From the NCBI GenBank assembly GCA_947488845.1, contig CANLBM010000024.1, forward strand, positions 1 to 34,842: a DNA stretch of 34,842 bases. Reading direction: 5' to 3'. Source of the DNA: an uncultured Sphingomonadaceae bacterium (GTDB taxonomy: Bacteria > Pseudomonadota > Alphaproteobacteria > Sphingomonadales > Sphingomonadaceae). The position numbers and the translations under genes were made by a program. The notes under the pieces are model-generated. The model was given only the letters and a program-made list of their open reading frames with translations. It was not told the origin of the DNA and searched no databases. Shown one piece after another: positions 8,867 through 16,970 of the stretch (its first letter is position 1; each line of letters starts with the position of its first letter).

Positions 8867-9666
8867 GCCTGCAGCTCGCCTTGCCGGCGCGCCTGAAACT
8901 CACGCTCCAGTCGCTGTGAAAGATCACGCACGCCTACATATACTGCCGGGGGCTGGAGGTTCAGATCGCGGCGCACGTCCTCAAGCGGGTGATCGAGGTA
9001 CCTTTCCCAATAGAAAGTGGTCAGGTCCGCTGCCTTGCGACCCAGTCGCCACGCCTCAATCACGGTGCGCGCGACGGGGAGCTGCCATTGCTCCGCCAGC
9101 AGCTTGGGGATACCGACCGCAACGATGAAGCTGATGCCGTGATTGTAGAATTGTGCATTGCCAAAAGAGAGTACGCACAATTCGCCCAATGCATCGCGGC
9201 CATAACCGGTCACCACATGGAACAGATCGTGCGAATCGCGCAGACGTTGGCGATAGAGCGTGACCGCAGGATCGCTGAATTCTGTCATGCCGCTTGCCTC
9301 GCTCGCCTCGGCCAGGCCCTGAGCGGTCAGTCCCTCGCCATAGACGAAATCGAGATAAGCGCGGCCAAGCGTCCCCGGCGCGCAGCGCGCCAGGCGCTCC
9401 CGGTCGCTGAGCGTGCCGAGCAAATTGGCCCGTTCCGTCAGGATCGTCTGCCCTTGCGGCGAGGCGGCGAAGCGGCAGAAGTTGCGGTAGTAGGAATTGC
9501 CCGATAGCGCCTGGACGATGCGAAATACCTGCGAAGTGTCTTCCTTGTCCGCTATCAGCTGGCGCATTGCCGACAAGGCTTCTCCAGGGCGAATGCCGCG
9601 GCGCAATTCGTGCCCTTGCGGCAGGTTTGGTGCATCATTCACGACAATACCTCCGTTGCGGTTCAC
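8863..9666 (-). CDS. COQ4-family protein in a catabolic operon
   Basis: A 267-residue protein with the COQ4 signature: His146-Asp147-x2-His150-x11-Glu162 within [15 protein letters not shown] and LGE, the metal-binding HDxxH-x11-E motif of the family. COQ4 acts in ubiquinone synthesis, where it has been linked to oxidative removal of the ring carboxylate. Here it is embedded between nitronate-monooxygenase-like and thiolase genes with ATGA overlaps on both sides, away from any ubiquinone gene. A catabolic role on a lipophilic or CoA-linked substrate is therefore likely, but its reaction is not known. The exact start is uncertain: the ATG at 9666 fits the overlap, and conserved sequence begins about residue 14. 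Confidence 0.85.
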   Translation of the reverse strand: MNRNGGIVVNDAPNLPQGHELRRGIRPGEALSAMRQLIADKEDTSQVFRIVQALSGNSYYRNFCRFAASPQGQTILTERANLLGTLSDRERLARCAPGTLGRAYLDFVYGEGLTAQGLAEASEASGMTEFSDPAVTLYRQRLRDSHDLFHVVTGYGRDALGELCVLSFGNAQFYNHGISFIVAVGIPKLLAEQWQLPVARTVIEAWRLGRKAADLTTFYWERYLDHPLEDVRRDLNLQPPAVYVGVRDLSQRLEREFQARRQGELQA

Positions 9667-10805
9667 GAGTAGGACTTGGCGGATGAAAGCGCCTCTTCGG
9701 CCCCCGTGACGAGATCCTGCATGACCTCGGAGGCGGGACGGATCGCGTCGATCAGTCCGATCCCCTGACCTGCGAAACCGGGAATAACGTCTTTTCGCTC
9801 CGCCTTGATGCCGGAGGCCATTACCGGCCCGGAAATCATCGATTGGTACGGCATGGGGAGGGGCTCTTTGCCCGCCTCAACCCATGCATCGGCCCATCTG
9901 TTGCGAATCATGCGCGCAGGCTTGCCGGTAAGAGAGCGGCTGACCACCGTGTCGGCATCGCCGCTGTCGGTAATCGCTTCTTTCTGGAAGTGTTCGATAC
10001 CCGCTTCCTCGGTCGCGAGGAACGCCGTTCCGATCCATGCGCCCTCGGCACCCAGCATCATCGCGGCAGCAACGCCGCGGCCATCCGAAATGCCGCCGGC
10101 ACCGATGACGGGAACGCGATCGCCTACCGCATCGACCACTTGCGGGATGAGCGAGATGGTGCCGATCGGCGAATTGTGACCGCCACCATCGTGACCCTGC
10201 GCCACAATCATGTCGATGCCCGAACCGACCACTTGCTCGGCATGTTTAACCTTGCCGATCACCGCCATGACCTTGGTGCCATTGGCATGCAGGCGGTCCA
10301 TCCACGGTTCGGGATTGCCAAGACCCGCAGCATAGACGGACACTTTTTCCTCGATCACCACTTCCATCTGCGCTTCAAAGAACTCCTTCGAGAAGAGCTG
10401 AGGCCCGCCTTTCCCCATTTCGGCGGCGCCAGCCGCCCGCATGGCCGCCTCAGTATCAACTTGAGGAAGGCCTTCGCGGTCCATGAAATCGCGGGTGAAC
10501 TGCTGGTATTCGCCCAGCAGTTCCATCGGATTTTCGGGTGCGCCACCGCTCTGCGGTGCGGATCCGCGCCTGACCGAGGCGGGCAGCAGCGTATCGACGC
10601 CGAAGGGCTTGTCGGTCAGCTCGCGGGTCTGACGAATCCAGTCGCGCAGCTGTTCAGGCGAACACGCCGCCGCACCCAGCACGCCCAACCCGCCCGCATT
10701 CGATACTGCCGCAGCCAGTGCCGGAACGCTTGCACCGCCCATGTCGGCCAGCAGGATCGGATATTCGATTCCCAGCATTTCACAAATTCGGCTTCTCAGT
10801 GCCAT
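9663..10805 (-). CDS. Nitronate monooxygenase-like FMN enzyme
   Basis: A 380-residue TIM-barrel flavoprotein of the nitronate monooxygenase / 2-nitropropane dioxygenase family. Marks are PILLADMGGASVPALAAAVS near the N-terminus, GGLGVLGAAA, the AQGHDGGGHN stretch carrying the family histidine, and the FMN-phosphate motif GAGGISDGRG followed by GAEGAWIGTAFLA. The ATG at 10805 is chosen because GGAGAGGAAG precedes it and the product then begins MALRSRICEMLGIEYPI as in relatives. The longer frame reaching 10916 would overlap the regulator gene. Many family members in catabolic clusters do not act on nitronates and instead handle enoyl or keto compounds, so the name is by family only. It is the first enzyme gene of the operon. 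Confidence 0.88.
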   Translation of the reverse strand: MALRSRICEMLGIEYPILLADMGGASVPALAAAVSNAGGLGVLGAAACSPEQLRDWIRQTRELTDKPFGVDTLLPASVRRGSAPQSGGAPENPMELLGEYQQFTRDFMDREGLPQVDTEAAMRAAGAAEMGKGGPQLFSKEFFEAQMEVVIEEKVSVYAAGLGNPEPWMDRLHANGTKVMAVIGKVKHAEQVVGSGIDMIVAQGHDGGGHNSPIGTISLIPQVVDAVGDRVPVIGAGGISDGRGVAAAMMLGAEGAWIGTAFLATEEAGIEHFQKEAITDSGDADTVVSRSLTGKPARMIRNRWADAWVEAGKEPLPMPYQSMISGPVMASGIKAERKDVIPGFAGQGIGLIDAIRPASEVMQDLVTGAEEALSSAKSYS

Positions 10806-10860
10806 TTTCTCTTCCTCTCCGCATGGATGCCTTTTGGCACGCTTCAATTGGTTACAACTG

Positions 10861-11601
10861 CTAAATTTGCCCCCATTTGACCCGTTGGCACACCAGTTCC
10901 GGGCTGCGTTCCGCAAGATAGGATGCCGAGCCCGAGACGAGGCGGCTCATCGCCTGCCGCGCAGCTGCCTGGTCGCCAGTGCGCACCGATTCGAGAACGC
11001 TGCGCAAAAACCGTAGTTGGACCGCTCGCTCTTGTGCCGAATACCCCAGCGAGTTCGAGAATTCGCGGGTCAGCAAATGCATCGTCGAGGTTAGCAAGCC
11101 AAAGAGCGGATTGCCGCTTGCCCAGCCAAGCAGGTCGTGAAAACGGCGGTTCAGTTCCTCGAAATTATTGTCGGCTTCATTGCGCTCCAGTTCTTTGAAG
11201 CAATCGGCAAGTGCACTCAGGTCGCCCGTGGTCGCGCGCAGCGCGGCATAGGCAGCGACATCGGGCGCAATCGCCTCGCGCAGTTCCAGCAATCCGCGCA
11301 GGTCCGCTTCCATGAAATGCAGGATCAGCGACAGGCTATTGGCGAAATCACCAGTCTGCGGACGTGCCACCACCGGCCCGCCTCCGCGCCCCAGTTGCAG
11401 GTGGATCACGCCCTGGAGTTCCAGGAAGCGCAAGGCTTCGCGCAAGGTCGCACGGGCAACCTCGTAGCGCGCCAGCATCTCGTCCTCGTGCGGCAGCCGG
11501 TCCCCAGGAGAATGCGCCCCCGCCTCGATGTCGCGCACGATGTTCTGGGCGAGCGATAAGGCGCGCTTGGTTTTCTTCACTGTTTCGACCTGCGGCTGCA
11601 T
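10861..11601 (-). CDS. GntR-family regulator with FCD ligand domain
   Basis: A 246-residue FadR-subfamily regulator. The N-terminal winged helix runs over about residues 15-80 (GDRLPHEDEMLARYEVARATLREALRFLE, with GRGGGPVV in the wing), followed by a helical FCD domain (LRGLLELREAIAPDVAAYAA, then NRRFHDLLG, matching metal-binding ligands of FCD proteins). ATG 11601 has AAGGGG seven bases upstream and is preferred over the ATG at 11631. It heads the leftward operon, with 55 bp to the first enzyme gene, and lies divergent to the CYP153-like gene. It very likely controls both transcripts, usually as a repressor relieved by a pathway acid or acyl-CoA. Ligand is unknown. Confidence 0.9.
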   Translation of the reverse strand: MQPQVETVKKTKRALSLAQNIVRDIEAGAHSPGDRLPHEDEMLARYEVARATLREALRFLELQGVIHLQLGRGGGPVVARPQTGDFANSLSLILHFMEADLRGLLELREAIAPDVAAYAALRATTGDLSALADCFKELERNEADNNFEELNRRFHDLLGWASGNPLFGLLTSTMHLLTREFSNSLGYSAQERAVQLRFLRSVLESVRTGDQAAARQAMSRLVSGSASYLAERSPELVCQRVKWGQI

Positions 11602-11629
11602 CGTTGCCCCTTGGCTAAAGTCGTATAAC

Positions 11630-11658
11630 ATTTAAAAGCGTTCAATGCCCGCTGTCAA
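11630..11658 (-). promoter_or_regulatory. Candidate promoter for the leftward operon
   Basis: On the minus strand TTGACA (11658-11653) is followed after 17 bases by TTAAAT (11635-11630). This places transcription start about 20 bases before the ATG of the GntR gene. The -35 box is consensus but the -10 box is only a partial match, so the call is tentative. Confidence 0.35.
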
Positions 11659-11707
11659 TGGCCTTGAAACGATAGGGCGGGGTAAAAAGTAGAAAATATT
11701 ATAAGCT

Positions 11708-11739
11708 TTCTTGACAAGAATCGGCTAGACCATTATTTT
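11708..11739 (+). promoter_or_regulatory. Promoter of the CYP153-like gene with overlapping palindrome
   Basis: TTGACA (11711-11716), a 17-base spacer and TATTTT (11734-11739) form a good sigma-70 promoter about 45 bases before the P450 start. The -35 box sits inside a perfect palindrome, TTCTTG-A-CAAGAA (11708-11720), a likely operator for the divergent GntR regulator because binding there would block polymerase. The promoter and palindrome are visible in sequence; the protein that binds is inferred. Confidence 0.55.
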
Positions 11740-11783
11740 TGTAAGATTAGGGCAGGATTGCTTGCGGGAGAGGAAGACAGGAT

Positions 11784-13046
11784 ATGAATACCCAGATCAT
11801 GGAAATGGATACTGCAGACAAGATCGCCGCGATTCCGATTGAAGAGATCGACGTTGCCCGGCCAAGCCTGTTCCAGAACGATACCATCGGATTGTTCTTT
11901 GATCGGCTGCGCAAGGAAGATCCGGTTCATTACTGCCGCGACAGCTATGTCGGCCCTTATTGGTCGATCACCAAGTTCGACGACATCATGGCGGTCGATA
12001 CCAACCACAAGGTGTTCTCGTCCGAGGCGAAGCTTGGCGGTATCGCGATTCAGGACATGCATTCGGTTGAGGGTGCGCTTGACCTGGAAATGTTCATTGC
12101 CATGGATCCACCCAAGCACGATCAGCAGCGAAAGGCTGTGACTCCCTCGGTCGCGCCGTCCAACTTGCAGCTGCTGGAACCGATCATTCGCCAACGTGCC
12201 GCCAAGATTCTCGACGACCTGCCGGTCGGTGAGGAGATTGACTGGGTCGACAAGGTTTCGATCGAATTGACCACTATGACGCTCGCGACGCTGTTCGACT
12301 TTCCCTGGGAAGAACGGCGCAAGCTCACCCGCTGGTCGGACATCACAACGGCTGCGCCGGAAACTGGCATCGTCGAATCCTACGAGGCGAGGCGCGAAGA
12401 GCTCATCGAGTGCGCAATGTATTTCAAGGGGCTGTGGGAACAGCGCATCAATGAGGAGCCAAAGAACGACCTGATCTCCATTATGGCGCACTCCCCGGCG
12501 ACAAGGGACATGCCCTTCCTGGAATTTCTGGGTAACCTTCTGCTGCTCATCGTGGGCGGCAACGACACGACCCGCAATTCGATCAGCGGAGGCGTGCTGG
12601 CTCTTAATGAGAACCCCGATCAATATCGCAGGCTGTCGGACGACCCTTCGCTCATTGGCAGCATGGTGCCGGAAATCATCCGGTGGCAGACGCCGCTGAC
12701 CCATATGCGCCGCACTGCGCTCCAGGATTGGGAGATCGGCGGCAAACAGATTAAAAAGGGCGACAAGGTCGTGATGTGGTATCTCTCCGGCAACCGCGAC
12801 GGCAGCGTCATCGACCGAGCGGACGAATTCATTATCGACCGCAAAAATCCGCGCCATCACCTCTCTTTTGGCTATGGAATTCATCGCTGCATGGGCAACC
12901 GCCTCGCCGAACTGCAACTGCGTATCATCTGGGAAGAGATTCACAAGCGTTTCTCAAGGGTCGAAGTGACAGGCGAGCCTGAGCGCCTGTATTCAAATCT
13001 GGTGCGGGGAATCACCAATCTGCCGGTGCGTTTGCATGCCCGCTGA
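11784..13046 (+). CDS. Cytochrome P450, CYP153A-like (terminal hydroxylase)
   Basis: A 420-residue soluble bacterial P450. The I-helix oxygen motif GGNDTT is at 258-263, ExxR is at 297-300 (EIIR), and the heme loop FGYGIHRCMG has axial Cys369. Stretches such as SYVGPYWSITKFDDIMAVD, MDPPKHDQQRKAV and LTHMRRTAL are those of CYP153A enzymes, which hydroxylate terminal methyls of alkanes and alicyclic side chains. A ferredoxin gene follows at once, as is usual for CYP153, but no ferredoxin reductase is present. It is divergent from the GntR gene. In this operon it may start oxidation of an alkyl side chain before CoA activation. Family call is firm; substrate is inferred. Confidence 0.93.
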   Translation: MNTQIMEMDTADKIAAIPIEEIDVARPSLFQNDTIGLFFDRLRKEDPVHYCRDSYVGPYWSITKFDDIMAVDTNHKVFSSEAKLGGIAIQDMHSVEGALDLEMFIAMDPPKHDQQRKAVTPSVAPSNLQLLEPIIRQRAAKILDDLPVGEEIDWVDKVSIELTTMTLATLFDFPWEERRKLTRWSDITTAAPETGIVESYEARREELIECAMYFKGLWEQRINEEPKNDLISIMAHSPATRDMPFLEFLGNLLLLIVGGNDTTRNSISGGVLALNENPDQYRRLSDDPSLIGSMVPEIIRWQTPLTHMRRTALQDWEIGGKQIKKGDKVVMWYLSGNRDGSVIDRADEFIIDRKNPRHHLSFGYGIHRCMGNRLAELQLRIIWEEIHKRFSRVEVTGEPERLYSNLVRGITNLPVRLHAR

Positions 13047-13076
13047 TTGTCCGAACCAAATATTGCGGAGATAGAA

Positions 13077-13403
13077 ATGGTAAAGGTAACGTTCGTCGCG
13101 AGCGGCGGAGAGCGCCGGGAAGTCGAGATCGACAAAGGCGAAACCGCGCGCGAAGCGGCATTGTTCAATGACGTGCCGGGTATCGACGGCGATTGCGGAG
13201 GCGTTTGCGCCTGCGCGACCTGTCACGTCCATGTCGACCCCGAATGGATCGACAAGGTCGGTCGGCTGCAGGAAGACGGGATGGAAGCCGAGCTGCTGCA
13301 GTTCGCCGAAGGCACTACAGAATACAGCCGCCTCGCGTGCCAGATTCCGATGAAGCCGATGCTGGATGGCCTAGTGCTTCACGTGCCCGAACAGCAATAT
13401 TGA
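13077..13403 (+). CDS. [2Fe-2S] ferredoxin (adrenodoxin/putidaredoxin type)
   Basis: A 108-residue ferredoxin beginning MVKVTFVASGGE. Cluster cysteines follow the C-x5-C-x2-C pattern in DCGGVCACATCHVHV, with the fourth in RLACQIP, as in putidaredoxin-type partners of P450s. An extra cysteine lies between the first two ligands. ATG 13077 is preceded by GGAG; a longer frame from TTG at 13047 has no family similarity. It starts 30 bases after the CYP153-like gene and should carry electrons to it. The reductase must come from elsewhere in the genome. Confidence 0.93.
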   Translation: MVKVTFVASGGERREVEIDKGETAREAALFNDVPGIDGDCGGVCACATCHVHVDPEWIDKVGRLQEDGMEAELLQFAEGTTEYSRLACQIPMKPMLDGLVLHVPEQQY

Positions 13404-13476
13404 TTCATCGAGATAGGTCTCGCAATCCTCGCCCAATCGATGGAGAAGCAACCCTGATCCTCAGATGGAGACCATG

Positions 13477-13860
13477 ATGGCGACCCAGCTGAAAGAGAAC
13501 ACCCACGCGGACGACGACGCGTTTCGCACAGAAGTACACGAATTTCTTAGCGAAAAATTACCGGAAGAACTCAAGAGCAAGGTCAACCTTGCTAGCAGGC
13601 CTGAAAATTCCGACAAACGAAACGCCTCTCCATACAAAATGGCGTGAGTCATATCGGTGCTCGGGGCTGGGCACGCCCACTGGGCCCAAGGCATATGAGG
13701 CAGTGGCAGGCTGCTGCCGAGATGCTCGATTTGGCGCAGGCATTGTTCGACAGCACGCTTGACTACCTGAAGCAGCACGTGCGGTTCAACCAGATGCTCG
13801 CCACCTTCTTAGCGCTTCAGTACCGCGCTGAGCTTTCGCCTGCCGCTAGCTGCGCGAGGA
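13477..13860 (+). pseudogene. Acyl-CoA dehydrogenase remnant, internally deleted
   Basis: After a GGAG-preceded ATG at 13477, the first 40 or so codons look like the start of an acyl-CoA dehydrogenase (DDDAFRTEVHEFLSEKLPEEL), then the frame decays and stops at 13645-13647. In another frame, 13719-13836 encodes AAEMLDLAQALFDSTLDYLK and QHVRFNQMLATFLALQYRAE, which is the C-terminal acyl-CoA dehydrogenase helix region. The FAD and active-site middle is missing. This is best read as one ACAD gene that lost its centre. It follows the ferredoxin gene, so an ACAD may once have been the third gene of that transcript. Confidence 0.75.
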
Positions 13861-13863
13861 AGG

Positions 13864-14612
13864 CTAGCTAAGCGGCATGTGCGCACGCAACTCTCGCGCC
13901 CACGATCCGAGCGGTCGTCTCATCCGCCCAATCATTTTTCGCAGGTGCTGAGACTGTCCGTCGAACAGCACAGTGGAGGTATAAATGCATTCGGGCCTAC
14001 TTCTTTCGTAAGCGAGTTCGGCGCCGACCTGCTGCCAACCTCTGCCTTCCTCTCCGATCAGCGAGTCGGAACCAAGTTCGACATCGTCAAAGAATACTTC
14101 TGCGAAATGTTCGTCCCCGGTCAGATCGTAGATGGGGAGGATGTCGACGCCCAGTAGCCTCAGGTCCACGATCACGTGGGATAGCCTACTGTGTCGATAC
14201 CGCAGCTCGCCCGAGGTCCGCAAGAGGGCGATCATGTAATCTGACTTAGCGACGTTGGTGGTCCAGATCTTCTGGCCATTGAGCAGCCAACCCTTGCCGA
14301 CAGCTTCTGGCGCGATCCAGACCGCCGGCGACCTCGGAACCCGCCCCAGATTCGTCCTTGCCGATGCAGAAAAATATATCACCGTGGCAAATTCAGGGGA
14401 TTTGCCGGCGGCACTGCTTGTTCGTACCCAACTTGAGGAGAAACGGCGCGCTCTGGCATTCGGCTATCCGGTGGGCTGCGACCGGTGCGCCCGCCGAGAG
14501 GAGTTCTTCAACGACGACGAATCGGGCAAAGGGCGCGCGGCCAGCGCCGCGGTATCCGGAAGGCAGCATCAGGCCGACGAACCCGGCCATTCCCAGCTCG
14601 CGGCAGAATTAT
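13864..14612 (-). pseudogene. Acyl-CoA dehydrogenase pseudogene with frameshifts
   Basis: On the minus strand, ACAD sequence can be followed through three frames. FCRELGMAGFVGLMLPSGYRG, then ARFVVVEELLSAGAPVAAH, runs from about 14612. It shifts near 14400 to FFCIGKDESGAGSEVAGG (the SEPxSGSD FAD motif), then to WLLNGQKIWTTN and VFFDDVELGSDSLIGEEGRG, and ends at a stop at 13864. A TAA just precedes the first block, and about 100 C-terminal residues are missing. The gene is clearly dead. It meets the plus-strand ACAD remnant end to end, so two broken dehydrogenases converge near 13865. Confidence 0.8.
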
Positions 14613-14899
14613 GCATCGCAACCCACCCATGAGCGGGCTCTGATGTCGAGTGGCATATCCGCCACCGCCGCAGCCGCCAGTACGGCGGCCTGCGCGCGCA
14701 GCCTCTTATCTACCGGGGGTATCCCGTTACGGAAGAAAGAGCCGAGCATGTAACGGCAATTCCTTCAAAGTGCTTGACGCCCGACCTCGCAGCTTGCGAT
14801 GCGCTGCACGCACCAAAAATGTCAACACCTAGTAGAAAGTGATGGTGTATACACCCCGCACACGGCTTCCGCCAGAATGTCCGGCATGTATCCGCCGAA

Positions 14900-14927
14900 T
14901 TGACATTAAAAATAACAGGTGTAGTAA
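14900..14927 (+). promoter_or_regulatory. Candidate promoter before the broken TonB receptor
   Basis: TTGACA (14900-14905), a 16-base spacer and TAGTAA (14922-14927) lie 28 bases before the receptor start, and an A/G-rich AAGGGGGGTTGGAG ribosome site follows. The receptor is broken, so this promoter may now serve the acyl-CoA dehydrogenase at 15675. Confidence 0.4.
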
Positions 14928-14954
14928 TAATAGTCAAAAGAAGGGGGGTTGGAG

Positions 14955-15623
14955 ATGGTGACTGAACTTGGTGGAGATCGAATTTCAATACCTGTGCTGA
15001 TGGCAGGAGTAGGGGTGATTGGGTTGGGAATGGCGGGTTTGGCGTTATCGGCGCCTGCTATTGCGCAGGACGATATCCGGGAGCCGACCGAGCAACAAGC
15101 GCCCGCCGATGCGGTGCAAGACGAGGCAGGCGAGAGTTCGACTCAGCCGCCAGTCGCCCAAACCGACGCTTTCGGCAATGTCATCATCGTTACCGCGCGC
15201 AAACGAGAAGAGATGCTGCAGGACATCCCGGTCGCGGTTGCCGCCCTGTCCGGGAATTCGCTGGACGATGTCGGCATCCAGAGGCTTGACGAAACCACGG
15301 CGCTGATTCCCAATCTGCGCGTGTCGCATGCGGGCACCGGTCCGGGCGTGGCCAGCCTGTATATCCACGGCATCGGTTACAACGGGACCGAGAAACTGGA
15401 AGCCCCCTCGGTGGGCGTTTTCATTGACGATTTCTACTGGGGCATGGGCCGGCCAGTTGCTCGACACGTTCGATATCGAGCGGATCGACGTTCTACGCGG
15501 GCCGCAGTCGGTGCCGTTCGGCAAAAATACTTCCGGCGGCGCGATCGTGGTGCGCCGGACCAAGCCTCAGGGTTACACTGGAGGCAAGGTGAAGGTATTA
15601 GTGGAACTTACGGCAAGCTCTAA
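14955..15623 (+). pseudogene. TonB-dependent receptor, frameshifted and truncated
   Basis: The product starts with a signal peptide (IPVLMAGVGVIGLGMAGLAL, cleavage after PAIA before QDD), then a TonB-box-like VIIVTARKREEMLQDIPVAV and plug sequence up to FIDDFYWGMGR. One extra base near 15450-15454 shifts the frame. The plug continues in the +1 frame as QLLDTFDIERIDVLRGPQSV and PFGKNTSGGAIVVRR. A second shift near 15595 returns to the first frame (SGTYGKL), and a stop falls at 15621. The entire beta-barrel (some 550 residues) is missing and is replaced by an acyl-CoA dehydrogenase gene. An intact paralogue is present at 25830. Confidence 0.85.
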
Positions 15624-15651
15624 CGTTGTCGGCAATCGACCGTTAGAGCTT
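15615..15651. other. Hairpin at the truncation point of the receptor
   Basis: AAGCTCTAACG (15615-15625) and CGTTAGAGCTT (15641-15651) form a perfect 11-bp inverted repeat. Inside it, GTCG/CGAC can pair further around a GCAAT loop. It begins within the last codons of the receptor fragment and ends just before the ribosome site of the next gene. It may be a deletion scar or act as an RNA structure in the leader of the acyl-CoA dehydrogenase. No T tract follows. Confidence 0.6.
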
Positions 15652-15674
15652 CAACCAAGGAAGGTGGAACTCAT

Positions 15675-16880
15675 TTGTATATCGAACTGACCCCGGAAGA
15701 ACAGGTGTTTCGCCAAGAGGTTTTGGACTTCCTCGAGCAACATCTTACCTCGGCCGTGCGGCGCGCCAGTCGGCTGTCGACAGGCGTGTTCGTCGCCCCT
15801 CCCTGGTCGAAGGAATGGCACCGCGCACTCTACGAAAAAGGCTGGATTACCTTCGCCTGGCCACAGGAATATGGCGGGTGCGGCTGGTCCCCGGTGCAGC
15901 GCTACATCTACGAAAGTGAGGCGGCCCGTAGCGGGGCACCGGCGGTTGCACCGATGGGTATTAACCTGGTGGGGCCGGTCATCTGCGAATACGGTTCCGA
16001 CTGGCAGAAGGAATATTACCTGCCGCGCATCCGTTCGGGCGAGGATTACTGGTGTCAGGGGTTCTCGGAACCGGGCGCGGGTTCCGACCTGTCGAGCCTG
16101 AAGACGAAGGCCGTTCGCGACGGCGACGACTATATCATTTCGGGTGAGAAGACCTGGACAACACATGCCCATTTCGCGAACATGATCTTCGCGCTGGTCC
16201 GTACTTCGCGGGAGGATAAGCAGCAGAACGGGATCAGCTTCCTGCTGGTCGACATGGATTCCCCAGGTGTCACCGTAAGGCCGATCATCACGATCGCGGG
16301 CGATCATGATGTCAATCAGGTACATTTTGATAATGTGCGGGTGCCGGCCAGCAATCTGGTCGGAGAGGAAGGGAAGGGCTGGAGCTACGCCAAATATTTG
16401 CTCGAATTCGAGCGCGGTGGCGGCGCGCCGTCAGCCCGCTCGCGTATGGCACTCGAACGATACAAGACAATTCTGCGAAACGAAGTCGGCGATACGCCCG
16501 GCAAATGGTTGATTGACGAAAAGGACATCCAGCTTCGCCTCGGTCGGCTCGCTGCACGCGTGATCGCCCTCGAAACGCTCGATATGCGACAGGTTGCCAG
16601 GCGGCAGGTCGGAGGCAGACCGGGCGCGACGGCCTCGATCGTCAAGACGCTGGGGGCGGAATTGTTGCAGGCGATAGAGAAGGCTTCGATGGAAGCGCTA
16701 GGGCCTCATGGTCTGCCGGCAATGAAGCTCGACGGGCCGGATTTCGTCGTGCCTAACGAAACACCCGTGCCCGAACATGGTTGGGCCATCGCGGGACGGC
16801 ATCTGAATGGACTGGCTGGGACGATCTTCGGTGGAGCGTCCGAAATCCAGCGAGAGATTATTGCTAAAGAACTGATCTGA
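15675..16880 (+). CDS. Acyl-CoA dehydrogenase (FAD-binding, long form)
   Basis: A 401-residue acyl-CoA dehydrogenase: N-terminal helix YIELTPEEQVFRQEV, WPQEYGG turn, FAD motif WCQGFSEPGAGSDL (126-139), SGEKTWTT (157-163), and C-terminal GTIFGGASEIQREIIAKEL. The start is taken as TTG at 15675, because AAGGAAGGTGG lies about 10 bases upstream and family members begin with exactly this sequence; no in-frame ATG is nearby. It faces the ACAD at 16971 tail to tail. It resembles the long-form ACAD of the leftward operon in motifs and size, so it may be the FAD subunit of a second heteromeric dehydrogenase. It sits directly after a deletion scar. Confidence 0.9.
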   Translation: MYIELTPEEQVFRQEVLDFLEQHLTSAVRRASRLSTGVFVAPPWSKEWHRALYEKGWITFAWPQEYGGCGWSPVQRYIYESEAARSGAPAVAPMGINLVGPVICEYGSDWQKEYYLPRIRSGEDYWCQGFSEPGAGSDLSSLKTKAVRDGDDYIISGEKTWTTHAHFANMIFALVRTSREDKQQNGISFLLVDMDSPGVTVRPIITIAGDHDVNQVHFDNVRVPASNLVGEEGKGWSYAKYLLEFERGGGAPSARSRMALERYKTILRNEVGDTPGKWLIDEKDIQLRLGRLAARVIALETLDMRQVARRQVGGRPGATASIVKTLGAELLQAIEKASMEALGPHGLPAMKLDGPDFVVPNETPVPEHGWAIAGRHLNGLAGTIFGGASEIQREIIAKELI

Positions 16881-16970
16881 AGTTGCTCGTAGCAGGTCGT
16901 GAAGCAGCGACCTCGCCCGCAACACTAGGGCCCTCGGCAGAGTTGCTTTCGGCCCCGTAATTGTGAGGCT

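Noticed and set aside
11733..12944. 403-residue open frame on the minus strand opposite the CYP153-like gene
   Set aside because: It is the antisense shadow of a strongly conserved P450 and has no recognisable family pattern.
16894..16913. AGGTCG/CGACCT hairpin between convergent ACAD genes as a terminator
   Set aside because: The stem is only six base pairs and no T tract follows on either strand.
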